Source: Rhodopirellula baltica
GTDB taxonomy: Bacteria > Planctomycetota > Planctomycetia > Pirellulales > Pirellulaceae
Length of the DNA stretch: 64,000 nucleotides
Assembly: GCA_002901265.1 (NCBI GenBank)
Contig: PPHI01000095.1
Span: forward strand, 124,001 to 188,000
Reading direction: 5' to 3'
Below, in pieces: positions 10,253 through 19,459 of this stretch. Position numbers and translations under genes: made by a program. Numbering within the stretch: the stretch's first letter is position 1; each line of letters opens with the position of its first letter. The notes under the pieces were generated by a model. That model saw only the letters and a program-made list of their open reading frames with translations, did no database searches and was not told where the DNA came from.

Positions 10253-11299
10253 ATGAGCAATAAACTGTGCCGACGAAATTGGATGCGCGGCTCTGCGTCC
10301 CTGGCTGCGGCCGGTCTGCTCTTCGGGCGTCGAGCACAGGCTCAGTCCCAGCGCAATGCCGCTTGGGAGACTTCCACACAGAAGGGACTCGCTTGGCTGC
10401 GGCGAACACAGTCCTCACGAGGACACTGGAACACGCAGGTCTATCCGACGGCGATTGCGGCGCTCGCCGGGACCGCGATGATTGGCAGCGGTTCGACAAC
10501 AACGCAGGGGCCCTATGCCAGCGAAATCGCACGGACCGCCGATTTCCTGATCAGCAAAAGCAGAAGCAACGGACTGATCGGTGACCCGCAAAGCGACCAG
10601 CGATACACCTACGGTCACGGCTTCGCGATGCTTTTCCTCTCCCAGGTGCTCGGCGAAGAGGGCCTCTTGGATCGCCGCAAAGAAATCGTTGATGTACTGA
10701 CTCGTGCGGTGCAATTTAGTGGCTATGCACAAACGGCCGCCGGTGGCTGGGGCTATGTCTCGGCAGCAGAAGGCAATGATTTTGACGAAGGTTCAACGAC
10801 GATCACTCAGGTTCAAGGACTGCGCGGCTGTCGCAACGCCGGGATCCCTGTCAGCGGTGACGTCATTGATCGGGCGAAAACGTATATCTACGACTGCAAA
10901 AACAAAGACGGCGGGATCAGCTACAGCAGTCGACAGCGCGGGAACAGTCGTCCTGCGATTACCGCGGCTGCTTTGGCGGCGCTCTACAACGCCGGTGACT
11001 ACGACAGCGACCATGTGCCAGAGATGTGGCAATACGCCAAAAAGGAACTGCACGGCATCAGTGACGGTGCGCACAGTTTTGGCCACTGGCATTACACGTA
11101 TCTGTATTACAGCCAGGTGGTTTATCGCCAAGGCGAGGAGCTTTGGAAGCCGTTTCGTGTACGGCTCTATGACCGAATCGCGAGTGAGCAGCGCTCCGAT
11201 GGGTACTGGGAAGGCCAGATCCATCCGGTATACGTCACCGCGTGCAACCTGATCATGATGCAGCTCGATTACGGATACTTGCCGATCTACCAGCGTTAA
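10253..11299 (+). CDS. Secreted prenyltransferase/squalene-cyclase-fold repeat protein
   Basis: A 348-residue protein with an N-terminal export signal resembling a Tat signal: RRNWMRGSASLAAAGLLF followed by an Ala/Gln cleavage region. The mature part consists of alpha-alpha repeats of the terpene cyclase/prenyltransferase type, seen in the repeated WLRRTQSSRGHW, ITAAALAALYNAGDYD and RSDGYWEGQ segments. Planctomycetes encode many such exported toroid proteins of unknown activity; the DxDD motif of true squalene cyclases is not apparent, so catalysis is doubtful. It lies 86 bp after mutM and faces the PQQ propeller gene tail to tail. Confidence 0.75.
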   Translation: MSNKLCRRNWMRGSASLAAAGLLFGRRAQAQSQRNAAWETSTQKGLAWLRRTQSSRGHWNTQVYPTAIAALAGTAMIGSGSTTTQGPYASEIARTADFLISKSRSNGLIGDPQSDQRYTYGHGFAMLFLSQVLGEEGLLDRRKEIVDVLTRAVQFSGYAQTAAGGWGYVSAAEGNDFDEGSTTITQVQGLRGCRNAGIPVSGDVIDRAKTYIYDCKNKDGGISYSSRQRGNSRPAITAAALAALYNAGDYDSDHVPEMWQYAKKELHGISDGAHSFGHWHYTYLYYSQVVYRQGEELWKPFRVRLYDRIASEQRSDGYWEGQIHPVYVTACNLIMMQLDYGYLPIYQR

Positions 11300-11312
11300 C
11301 GGATCGTTAACG
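11294..11312 (+). terminator. Weak stem-loop at the end of the toroid-protein gene
   Basis: CGTTAAC (11294-11300) and GTTAACG (11306-11312) form a 7-bp perfect stem with a 5-nt loop. The gene's stop codon lies inside the left arm. No T-run follows, so termination between the two convergent genes is only a guess. Confidence 0.3.
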
Positions 11313-11341
11313 CCGGCTGACAAGTCGTCATCGTATCGCGA

Positions 11342-12628
11342 CTATTTTGCCGAGATATCAAACGCGTAAAGCAGGTCTTGATCGCGAATGATCAGTTTGC
11401 CACCTGCAACGATTGGGTGTGCCCAGATCGCGCCTTGTTTTCGCGGTACCGACGTTTCTTGAGGAAGCGTCATCTTGCCAACTTGGTTGAAGCCTTCTCG
11501 TGACGGTTCGACCAACAAAACGCTGCCGTCTTTATCGCCATAGCAGTACAGTCGACCGTCGGCGTAACAGATTGAACCGCTGTTGTTGGGGCGTGCACGT
11601 TCGAACCACAACGCTTGACCGGACTCGAGATCCTGCGCCATCCAGCAACCGCCGTTTTGCTTGGTGAAGCCATAGATCACACCATCGACCAACACGACAC
11701 CGCCGTGATGGTTTTCCATCGATTTGCTGTTGAGTGCGTAAACCGAAATCGCGGTCAGTCCGTTGTCTGCCGGAACCAGGCGCAGCAGCGTGTTGCCAGC
11801 ACCGTAGGCACTGGTGTGGTAAACCAAGTCGCCGGCAACGATTGGCGTTGGGATGACGGCGATGTTGTTTCCGGTGGTTGAATCCTCGAATAGTTTTTTG
11901 CCAGTTTGGGCATCAAAGCCGACCAATCCTGGTTTGCTGGCTGTGACATAAAACGAAACGTTGCCGACGGTCCCTTTGATCGGTGAAACGTATTCGGCAG
12001 ACGCGCTCATCTCCTGCGATCCCCAGACCTTTTCGCCGCTGTTGCGATCCAGTCCGACTAGAAAGTTGGCTTCGCCAGGACAGACAATCACGCGGTCGCC
12101 GTCGACGAGCGGCGATGCGCTGTAGCCCCAGGTTGGGATCTTTCCGCCGAACTTCTCGACAAGGTCAACGGTCCATTTGACGTCGCCGGTATGGCGATCC
12201 AGTGCGGCAACAACGCCTTTGTCGGTCAAGGCAAACACCTGGTCACCGTCGACCGTTGGGGTGGAGCGCTGGCCGGCTCCCCAGCCGGTGTTGTAATCGC
12301 TGTCTTCACCTGCCGGGCCGACCGATTTTGACCAGCGGGGCGTTCCGTCAGCCATCGAGAAGCAATAAACGTACGCTTCGCCTTCACTGGAGCCCATCGT
12401 GTACAGCGAATCGCCGACTACTGCACAGGCCGAATACCCGGTGCCAAGATCTTTTGCGGACCACGCCAGGCTGGGACCGTCATCGGGCCACGACTTCAAC
12501 AGCGATTGAGGTGCCGCATGTCCGTCGCGATGAATGCCGCGCCATTGAGGCCAGTCAGCATCCTGGGCATTCACGATCGTGCAAATGCAGGTGATTGCGA
12601 CCAAACAGATCAATTGAATTGATTTCAT
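11342..12628 (-). CDS. Exported PQQ-like beta-propeller protein
   Basis: A 428-residue protein with a signal peptide (MKSIQLICLVAITCICTIVNA) followed by the DADWPQWRG motif that starts many planctomycete propeller proteins. The rest is a series of PQQ-type blades, recognisable by repeated patterns such as VYCFSMADGTPRWSKSV, VAALDRHTGDVKWTVDL and LVGLDRNSGEKVW. There is no sign of the quinoprotein dehydrogenase active-site machinery, so a structural or protein-binding role in the periplasm is more likely than PQQ-dependent oxidation. It is the last gene of a minus-strand run, 118 bp after the ABC exporter. Confidence 0.85.
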   Translation of the reverse strand: MKSIQLICLVAITCICTIVNAQDADWPQWRGIHRDGHAAPQSLLKSWPDDGPSLAWSAKDLGTGYSACAVVGDSLYTMGSSEGEAYVYCFSMADGTPRWSKSVGPAGEDSDYNTGWGAGQRSTPTVDGDQVFALTDKGVVAALDRHTGDVKWTVDLVEKFGGKIPTWGYSASPLVDGDRVIVCPGEANFLVGLDRNSGEKVWGSQEMSASAEYVSPIKGTVGNVSFYVTASKPGLVGFDAQTGKKLFEDSTTGNNIAVIPTPIVAGDLVYHTSAYGAGNTLLRLVPADNGLTAISVYALNSKSMENHHGGVVLVDGVIYGFTKQNGGCWMAQDLESGQALWFERARPNNSGSICYADGRLYCYGDKDGSVLLVEPSREGFNQVGKMTLPQETSVPRKQGAIWAHPIVAGGKLIIRDQDLLYAFDISAK

Positions 12629-12746
12629 CAGTGTATCGGGGAGCGGCGTTAAGGCGAGCTTAGTGGAAGGCCCCTATCATAGCCAAAATTACGGCGCAGC
12701 AAAAACTGGCATTTGTTCTCCCCTGACTGGCGTATCGGATGGTTTG

Positions 12747-14693
12747 TTATCCCGCCGGATTGGTTTCTGACATTTGCAGGTGAACCATGTCTTGGTAACG
12801 CCCCCCTTTGGCGAGTAGTTCGTGGTGTGTCCCTACCTCCACGACGCGGCCATCCTCCAAAACAATGATTTTGTCGGCGTTGCGGATCGTGCTCAGGCGG
12901 TGCGCGATAACGAACGCAGTGCGGTCCTGCAGAAGTCGTTCGAGCGACTGCTGGATCAATTGTTCGCTTTCGCTATCCAGGTTGCTAGTCGCTTCATCAA
13001 GGATCAGGATCTTGGGGTCAGCCAGGATCGCTCGGGCGATCGCCAGACGCTGTCGCTGTCCGCCGGAGAGCTTGACACCGCGTTCCCCGATCACGCTGTC
13101 ATAGCCCTTGGGCAGTTTCTCGATGAATTCGTGAGCGGCTGCTGCGGTTGCCGCGGCAACGATTTCCTCCGGACGACAACCTCGTCGGGCGTAGCTAATG
13201 TTGTCCGCGATCGTTCCGTCGAACAGGAAGACGTCCTGTTCGACGATTCCGAGCAAGCTGCGGTACGATTCCAGATTGATTTCGCGTAGGTCTCGCCCGT
13301 CGAGGAGAACACTTCCGTCGGTCGGGTCATAAAACCTTGCGATCAGATTCGTTAGCGTTGTCTTCCCTGCCCCGCTTCGCCCGACCAGTGCGACGGTCTG
13401 GCCTGACTCGATATGGATCGAGACGTTCTTGAGCACTTCGGTTTGAGTCTCGGGGTAATGAAACGTGACGTTTCGCAGTTCCAGTTCTCCTTCGCTGCTT
13501 TGCCGGCTGACATGAACCGCGTTCGGATTGGTCGGCAGTTCGCTATCGCTTTCGAGGACATCCAGAATTCGATCGAGTCCTGCCAAATTGTTTTGAAAGC
13601 CGACCGCGCTGGCGGCGATGGTCGCCAAAGGATCCAGCAACATGGTGAGATAAACCAAGAACATCATCATGTCGCCGAGTGTTAGTTCGCCGTGGATGAT
13701 TTGGTATCCGCCATAAAGCAGCAGTCCCGTCGATGCGATCGGGATCAAAACTTCCCAGATCGTTTCGATGATCCGCGTCCACCACCAAGTGAAGAGTTGT
13801 TGGCGAACCAGGAATCCGCCTTCGTGGACAAAGCGGTTCGATTCGTTGCGTGATCGGGAAAAGGTCCTTACCACACGAATTCCGCCAAACGTTTCGGTGG
13901 CATTGGAATCGATGTGTTGACGCTGTTTACGGATGTCGCGATACAGCGGACGAATTCGATTGATATACGTGCGATGTGTCACCCAGACAATCGGCAACAA
14001 CAGGAGCCCGCCAACCATCAATTTCCAGTCGACGAAGACCAGGATGATCAGACTGCCGACAAACTGTACGATCGCCCGCCAAGGGTTGTAGAGCATCGAA
14101 AAAATCAGCTCTGCGACTCCGCCTGCGTCTTCGCGGATCAGACTGGCAACCCCGCCACTTTTCAGGTCATAGACCTTGTCCAACGGCAGCCGAATCGCGT
14201 GTTCAAAAACGTTTTTTCGGATACCAATCTGAGCTTGGTTAACTGCTTTGGTACCCGTCCAGCGGCTAAACAGGTGCACCACCGTTGCGATGGCGGTGGT
14301 CACCACCACGGCGATCGAAATCCACAGCAGACGCGTCATCTTATCGCTCGGCAATACGATCCCATCCAAGTACGCCGGCAGCGGTTTCGGCGGATCGGTC
14401 AGCACACAGTCGATGGCAAGTTTGGTTCCTAGTGGCGGGATCAACCTTAGTCCGATCGCAATTGTGAGGAAAAACAACGCGACCGAAATCTGGCGTCGGT
14501 GTGGGCGAACCAGCCGCCAGAATTCTTTGATCAGTTCCCAAAATCCGCGTTCACGATTGCCCAGTTTCTTCGTGGGTGTCGATGAGCCGTGGAAGCCTCC
14601 CCCACGCTGTGAACGGGGCTGTTTCTCCGTATTGCGTTTTCGGACGGTGTCTCGATATTCGCGAAATCGATCGCGGCTAGGTTGTATGGACAT
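12747..14693 (-). CDS. ABC exporter, fused permease and ATPase (MsbA/LmrA type)
   Basis: A half-size exporter of 648 residues. After a basic, Gly/Ser-rich N-terminal tail (about 1-50) come six predicted membrane helices (about 68-365) and the ATPase domain (about 400-640). Walker A is GRSGAGKTT at 438-446, the signature is LSGGQRQR near 543, and Walker B is ILILDEATSNLD. The protein would act as a homodimer in the inner membrane. The family exports lipids, peptides or drugs; the nearby acyltransferase gene suggests lipid but does not prove it. It is 103 nt downstream of the YcxB-like gene on the same strand. Confidence 0.92.
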   Translation of the reverse strand: MSIQPSRDRFREYRDTVRKRNTEKQPRSQRGGGFHGSSTPTKKLGNRERGFWELIKEFWRLVRPHRRQISVALFFLTIAIGLRLIPPLGTKLAIDCVLTDPPKPLPAYLDGIVLPSDKMTRLLWISIAVVVTTAIATVVHLFSRWTGTKAVNQAQIGIRKNVFEHAIRLPLDKVYDLKSGGVASLIREDAGGVAELIFSMLYNPWRAIVQFVGSLIILVFVDWKLMVGGLLLLPIVWVTHRTYINRIRPLYRDIRKQRQHIDSNATETFGGIRVVRTFSRSRNESNRFVHEGGFLVRQQLFTWWWTRIIETIWEVLIPIASTGLLLYGGYQIIHGELTLGDMMMFLVYLTMLLDPLATIAASAVGFQNNLAGLDRILDVLESDSELPTNPNAVHVSRQSSEGELELRNVTFHYPETQTEVLKNVSIHIESGQTVALVGRSGAGKTTLTNLIARFYDPTDGSVLLDGRDLREINLESYRSLLGIVEQDVFLFDGTIADNISYARRGCRPEEIVAAATAAAAHEFIEKLPKGYDSVIGERGVKLSGGQRQRLAIARAILADPKILILDEATSNLDSESEQLIQQSLERLLQDRTAFVIAHRLSTIRNADKIIVLEDGRVVEVGTHHELLAKGGRYQDMVHLQMSETNPAG

Positions 14694-14796
14694 GCATTAT
14701 TGGTATGGCCCGACGATCGGCTTGGCAAGTCCATGGCATGGTCGTCAATCCTAGAATGCCAGTCGATCGTGGATTTCAATCTTGATTGTCGTGCTG

Positions 14797-16035
14797 CTAC
14801 GGAAGCAATTTGGCGGAGGCCCGCTGAAAATCTTCACGACTTTCGAAGTAGCTTGCCGGTAAAACGATTGTGGTCGAACCGGTCTCGGTCGCGAGTACAA
14901 GTGTTTGATCGACACTCAGACGCTGTCTCAATGAGTCCAGCGGAAATCTCAGCAACAGGCTGCGATGGTCAAACCACAGCTCATTTCCGGACAGCGCGCC
15001 GGCGATTTTGACATCACGGTTAACTTTGATTGTCAACCAAATGCTAAAGAGTAAGAACGCGACTTGAGGCAGTACCAGTGCGACTAAGCGAACGGGGCCT
15101 TCGCCGATATGGTTCAGCTGGTGTTCAAACACGGTCCACAAGATCGACGCGACCAGTGCTGCCAGCAGTGCTCGCCACAACCCAATCGCCCAGGCCAGCA
15201 TCGGAGTGTTGGCAGGGCGGATACGGTAGTCTGGCAAGATACCCGCAACCGATCGGCGGATCGCTCGTCGAGCTTTTTTTTCCGCCCTGGTCGAAACGAC
15301 GAGTGGTATTGCGTCACGTTTGTAATCGGGAAAAGCTTCTGCCGCTTCTGCCGGGATTGATTCCAAATCGAGGGCAAGCGGTTGTTCACTCGACCACTGT
15401 GCGATGTCACTGACGAGCGCGTCAAAGATCGCACGTTCGTGCTGTTCCGCAACCCAGTCACGCATGACAAGTACGGGGCTGGAAAATCCAAGGTTCAACA
15501 GCCACGCGGAGTCACACACGGTCGCTTGAACCTGGCGCCACGAACAAAAGATTTCCAGTTCGCGTGCGTCACGGGTTTGCTTTTCTACCGACAAGCCAAA
15601 TTCATTAAGGCGGATCGTTGTGCTGCCACCCAACGGCGGATCTGCGAGTACAAAGCGGCGCGCATTGAGTGTTGTCAAAATCAATAGCAACGCCACGAAA
15701 ATGCCGACCACGACGAGGAAGCACGCGACGAGCGTCAGGTTGAGCGAAGACAATGTTGGAAATCGAACACTGTTCAAATCCAAGAGGACGATTATCGGCA
15801 ACAAGATCAGCAGGACAAATGAGATTCCCCACCACGACGTTTTGGGACGCGATTGAATAACGTCGGATGTTTCGGGCAACTGGCAGGCCTTGGCCAAGCT
15901 AATCGCGTCGGCTTCATCAACCGATCCGGTGATCATGGTCAAGCCACCGTGATACCGTGGCGTTACCGCCGCTTCGGTCGTCGAAGAATCAAGTGACGAA
16001 GGGTCACTCGGCGGCTGGTACGGGTTGGTCGACAT
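14797..16035 (-). CDS. Membrane protein with NPYQPP start and two YcxB-like domains
   Basis: The protein begins MSTNPYQPPSDPS; the NPYQ/A-PP opening is a recurrent feature of planctomycete membrane proteins. Two hydrophobic pairs occur at about 90-155 and 285-345. After each pair comes a soluble segment with the same pattern: one with LNEFGLSVEKQTRDARELEI and WRQVQATV, the other with LWFDHRSLLLRFPLDSLRQR followed by an IVLPASYF strand. The second matches the YcxB-like C-terminal domain by eye, and the first looks like a duplicate. Its first 32 nt overlap the end of the upstream polytopic gene, which suggests translational coupling. Function unknown. Confidence 0.6.
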   Translation of the reverse strand: MSTNPYQPPSDPSSLDSSTTEAAVTPRYHGGLTMITGSVDEADAISLAKACQLPETSDVIQSRPKTSWWGISFVLLILLPIIVLLDLNSVRFPTLSSLNLTLVACFLVVVGIFVALLLILTTLNARRFVLADPPLGGSTTIRLNEFGLSVEKQTRDARELEIFCSWRQVQATVCDSAWLLNLGFSSPVLVMRDWVAEQHERAIFDALVSDIAQWSSEQPLALDLESIPAEAAEAFPDYKRDAIPLVVSTRAEKKARRAIRRSVAGILPDYRIRPANTPMLAWAIGLWRALLAALVASILWTVFEHQLNHIGEGPVRLVALVLPQVAFLLFSIWLTIKVNRDVKIAGALSGNELWFDHRSLLLRFPLDSLRQRLSVDQTLVLATETGSTTIVLPASYFESREDFQRASAKLLP

Positions 16036-18097
16036 ACGGGCGGGAAGCGATCGTCAAGCGAAAAGTCGTTTCATCGAGCGGCTCGATCGGTACGCCTAAC
16101 TGTTGCAGGTATTCAAGGGCGCCGGGACGATGATCGACAATCAGTGTAATCCTTTTTTCGCGCAGCCACTCGATCGCCTCTTCTTTCGCATTGTCGGACA
16201 ACGGCTGTCGATCCAGAAAGTGATAAAACCAATGGCGATCTTTTAGAAACGAATCGCCACGACGATCCCACGCAAACGCTTCGACGTAGCAATCCGGCCA
16301 GTAGCTTCCCGATCGCACCCACCAGTATTGTGTGGTGGCGGATAGGTCCAGCAGCAGCACACGATCGCTGTCTGACAATGCCTGCGGCTTTCGATCGACG
16401 AGTGTTCGTGAAGGATCAATGCCTTGCCAACTCGCAAGACGTTTTATGGCGTCGTGCTGTTCATAGTCGAGCAAGCTGTTCAGCCCGCGTACCGACGTGA
16501 TCGGCGATGCAATCTCCAATCGTGAGAGCAAACAACTGAGGCCAATTAGGGTCATGATTAACCAATGCGCTGGCCTTCGAAGCTGACGAGGAATAATCAA
16601 ACTGCCGGCGATCGCGACTGTCGTCAATGCCGCCGGGTATGCAAACCAATGCAGACGCTCGTAGCCTCCGCTGATATGTGGGGCGCGCGTCAGAATGAAA
16701 GGGCTGACAAACCAGATACCCCACAGCCCAATGATGCTGATTGTGGCAAATAAAACGTGCATGTTTCCGATTCGGCGACACAAACGCATCGCCAATAGGA
16801 CGAGCCACGCCCCATGCATCGCGAGCAGCAACCCGCATCCTAAAATCACACTTGGTTTCAAAGTGAGTCGTTCGCCATCGTACGCCAGTGTGTCCGACGG
16901 CAAATCAGAGTTCGGAATGGTGTTGTAGAAGCCAACCCAGTAATGCAGCGGTCGATCATCCAGTGACTGCTGGTAATCCATCAAGATAATTTCACGAATT
17001 TGATCGTGGTTCCCTTGGGCGTCTCCAATGAAAACGACGGCGGTGAATAGTACGCAAACGTATCCGACAATCGCGAGCGCCCGTCGCGGTTGAAAACGAC
17101 ATGACGTAGCAAGGGCAAGTAGCAACGGAGTGATCAGCAAAAGCAGATACACCGCAGTGAGCGGATGGAAACGCACGATTGCGGGGCTCAGCATGAACAG
17201 GGGTACGATGGCACGCGAGCGTCCACGCACCCAATGAAGTGACAGTACCGCTACCGCAGGGATCAGCCAGAACAACGCAAAGTCTTTGTCCAGTAGCAGG
17301 TTGTTGGTGATGCGAAACGAATAGTTAAACGCGTTGAAGTTTCGAAACCAAAAGAAGACAGGCCCGGCAATCGCGAGGATGCACAGCGGCAAGTCAGCGC
17401 GATGTAGCGATAGCGTCCTGACAAAACAGGCCAAGCAAACGATCACGCTAAAGGCGACCGGTATCGTGAGGTATCGCTGCAGGACCAAGTCAACCGCGAT
17501 GCCACTCGCTTTGCTGAACAAGCTTGGTAACAAGTGGAAATAGTGTGCCCGCCAGCGAGGCATCGGTTGGTCGACGTCCATTGCGGTCATTCCGATGGAA
17601 GAAACCTGCAAGCTGGACGACAGCGTCATATCCTGTTGTTGCAATATGAATTGATGGATGTCATTTGATCGTGGTGCTTGATACACACACACCGCAAGAA
17701 CGATCGCGGTAGAAATCAAAGCGACCTGTGTTGGCAAGATGCGCAATCGCATCGGTAGCCATTGCCGAAGCTGAATCGCACGGTTCGTGATTGCAGCCAA
17801 ACTGATGCCACACCAGCAAACAAGCATCGCCTGCATGCCCTGTCCCAGCCAACTGAGTCCTGCGACCGTGACCGCGTAGATCGCGATCGACGAAATCATT
17901 CCGCCGCAATAGCGTGTCAGGATAGACGACGTACGGCCTTGCCATTGCGGAGCGATCAGCCAACCGGTGGAAAGAAATGCCAGCCATAGCGATTGCAACC
18001 TAACATCGGCAGCATTCCCACCGCCAATCACAAGCGTGCCCAGTAGCAGGCTCGCATGGATGCAGAAAAGCGGTGCGAGATCGCGAATCAATAGCAT
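16004..18097 (-). CDS. Large polytopic membrane protein of unknown function (GT-C-like layout)
   Basis: A 697-residue protein with about 12-14 hydrophobic segments spread over residues 10-535 and a soluble C-terminal tail (about 540-697) that contains WLREKRITLIVDHRPGALEY and a preceding VLLLDLSATTQYWW stretch. Many membrane helices with a short soluble tail is the architecture of GT-C glycosyltransferases and YfhO-like proteins, but no catalytic motif was clear enough to assign a family. It starts 9 nt after the acyltransferase gene and overlaps the next gene by 32 nt, so these three genes most likely form one unit, perhaps in envelope lipid or glycan metabolism (inference). Confidence 0.6.
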   Translation of the reverse strand: MLLIRDLAPLFCIHASLLLGTLVIGGGNAADVRLQSLWLAFLSTGWLIAPQWQGRTSSILTRYCGGMISSIAIYAVTVAGLSWLGQGMQAMLVCWCGISLAAITNRAIQLRQWLPMRLRILPTQVALISTAIVLAVCVYQAPRSNDIHQFILQQQDMTLSSSLQVSSIGMTAMDVDQPMPRWRAHYFHLLPSLFSKASGIAVDLVLQRYLTIPVAFSVIVCLACFVRTLSLHRADLPLCILAIAGPVFFWFRNFNAFNYSFRITNNLLLDKDFALFWLIPAVAVLSLHWVRGRSRAIVPLFMLSPAIVRFHPLTAVYLLLLITPLLLALATSCRFQPRRALAIVGYVCVLFTAVVFIGDAQGNHDQIREIILMDYQQSLDDRPLHYWVGFYNTIPNSDLPSDTLAYDGERLTLKPSVILGCGLLLAMHGAWLVLLAMRLCRRIGNMHVLFATISIIGLWGIWFVSPFILTRAPHISGGYERLHWFAYPAALTTVAIAGSLIIPRQLRRPAHWLIMTLIGLSCLLSRLEIASPITSVRGLNSLLDYEQHDAIKRLASWQGIDPSRTLVDRKPQALSDSDRVLLLDLSATTQYWWVRSGSYWPDCYVEAFAWDRRGDSFLKDRHWFYHFLDRQPLSDNAKEEAIEWLREKRITLIVDHRPGALEYLQQLGVPIEPLDETTFRLTIASRPYVDQPVPAAE

Positions 18098-18106
18098 GAC
18101 AACGCG

Positions 18107-19345
18107 TTACAGTTTCCTGGCTTCGCTCGAAAGCTCGCGGAGCATTGCTGAGAGGGAATCTTCGAGTGATTGCATCAGCGGGTCGCGTTGGCCCTTGGGT
18201 GGGCGACCGGTGTCGACTTTGATCGGATCGGTAAATTGGATGATTGCTTTCAGCGGGATCGAGTGGTCAGCTTTGCCGTTGACGGTTTCTTGCATTCGCT
18301 GAATCGTTTCAACAATCCGAGTGTCCGTGACCTGGTCTTCCGTCAAGTAGCTGTCAGGGTACGACGACAGGTCTTGTGCCAGATCTGCCGAGTCGACATG
18401 GCGGCGCAGTTCCTGTTTGACTTCGGGGCGTTGGCCCTCGCTGAAGAAACGGCTGGATGCTGCCGCTCGGATGTTGCGGACGCGTTCACGAACGACATCA
18501 GAGGTATTGTCGATCGACATCTGCTGTTCGGTGATCGTCAGGATATGTTCGATCAGCGTGTCACGGCGTTCTGGAAGTGGTCCGCCGCAGGATCGCCCGT
18601 AGTACTGCGTTTCCTTCAGGGCAAGCATCGCTTCGGCAAGCTGAAGCGTGCGTGCGCGAATGTCACGCGTTGGCATGTGGTTCCAGCCGATCTGCATTTC
18701 GAAACGATCGAGTTGTTCATGGGCCCAGTGATCAATCTTTTCGACGCAGACGTATTTGATCGCGACCGGTTGCATGTAAACATCACCGCTGCCCGCCGTC
18801 GCCGCGGTTTCAGGATCATCCTTGCGTTTCCGTCTGCGTTTGGCTGCGGTGCGGGCCATGAAGGCGACGCCATCGAGCAGCGGTTTCAGTTCATCGTTGG
18901 TTCGGTTTGTTGTACCTTCGGGGAACACGATCAGTGGGCGGCGTCCTTCAGTCAAAATCTCGATCGCGGCTTCGAGTGCTTTGCGATCGTTGCCTTCACG
19001 AAAGACTGAAAAACCACCCATTCGTCGAATCGCGAACGAGTCGAGTGCACCTTCGTTGAACAGGTGCCAAGATGCCATCGCGTGGACGTGAAATCCGAGT
19101 TGGCGGCCGGGCCAGCCCAAGACCAGTGGGTCCGCGTAGCGACAGTGATTGGGAGCTAGCAGGATCGAATGTCCGTCATCGATTGCTTTCTTGCAGTGTT
19201 CGATGCCGCGTAGTTCGTAGCCGACCACGCCTTCCTTGCGTCGCAAGTAATAATCGTATAACCGCAGACGTTGGATGACCCAAGGCCACACTGTCGAGCG
19301 GATCGGAGGGATAAATTCGTAGGGCCGATCGAAGACGACAGTCAT
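18107..19345 (-). CDS. PlsC-type 1-acylglycerol-3-phosphate O-acyltransferase family protein
   Basis: The lysophospholipid acyltransferase domain occupies about residues 40-210. The HX4D motif is NHCRYAD with His67 and Asp72, and the second motif is FPEGTTN near 137. Residues 160-185 include a very basic RRRKRK stretch. The C-terminal 200 residues are charged and helical, rather than a second catalytic domain, so the protein is longer than a typical 240-residue PlsC. It may acylate lysophosphatidic acid or another lipid at the membrane. It lies directly upstream of two membrane-protein genes with 9-nt spacing to the first. Confidence 0.85.
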   Translation of the reverse strand: MTVVFDRPYEFIPPIRSTVWPWVIQRLRLYDYYLRRKEGVVGYELRGIEHCKKAIDDGHSILLAPNHCRYADPLVLGWPGRQLGFHVHAMASWHLFNEGALDSFAIRRMGGFSVFREGNDRKALEAAIEILTEGRRPLIVFPEGTTNRTNDELKPLLDGVAFMARTAAKRRRKRKDDPETAATAGSGDVYMQPVAIKYVCVEKIDHWAHEQLDRFEMQIGWNHMPTRDIRARTLQLAEAMLALKETQYYGRSCGGPLPERRDTLIEHILTITEQQMSIDNTSDVVRERVRNIRAAASSRFFSEGQRPEVKQELRRHVDSADLAQDLSSYPDSYLTEDQVTDTRIVETIQRMQETVNGKADHSIPLKAIIQFTDPIKVDTGRPPKGQRDPLMQSLEDSLSAMLRELSSEARKL

Positions 19346-19459
19346 GCTTCAGAAATCTTGGCGAAAAACGGAGTGGAGTTCGACGTAACACTACGACGCC
19401 GTTTATGAGGTGGTGTGCCGGCACCACGCCAAGAGTTTAGAGAGCCTTGGGCAAGCTGC

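Noticed and set aside
14721-14740. A second -24/-12-like sequence, TTGGCAAGTCCATGGCA
   Set aside because: It points away from all nearby genes and its -12 part is TGGCA rather than TTGCA.
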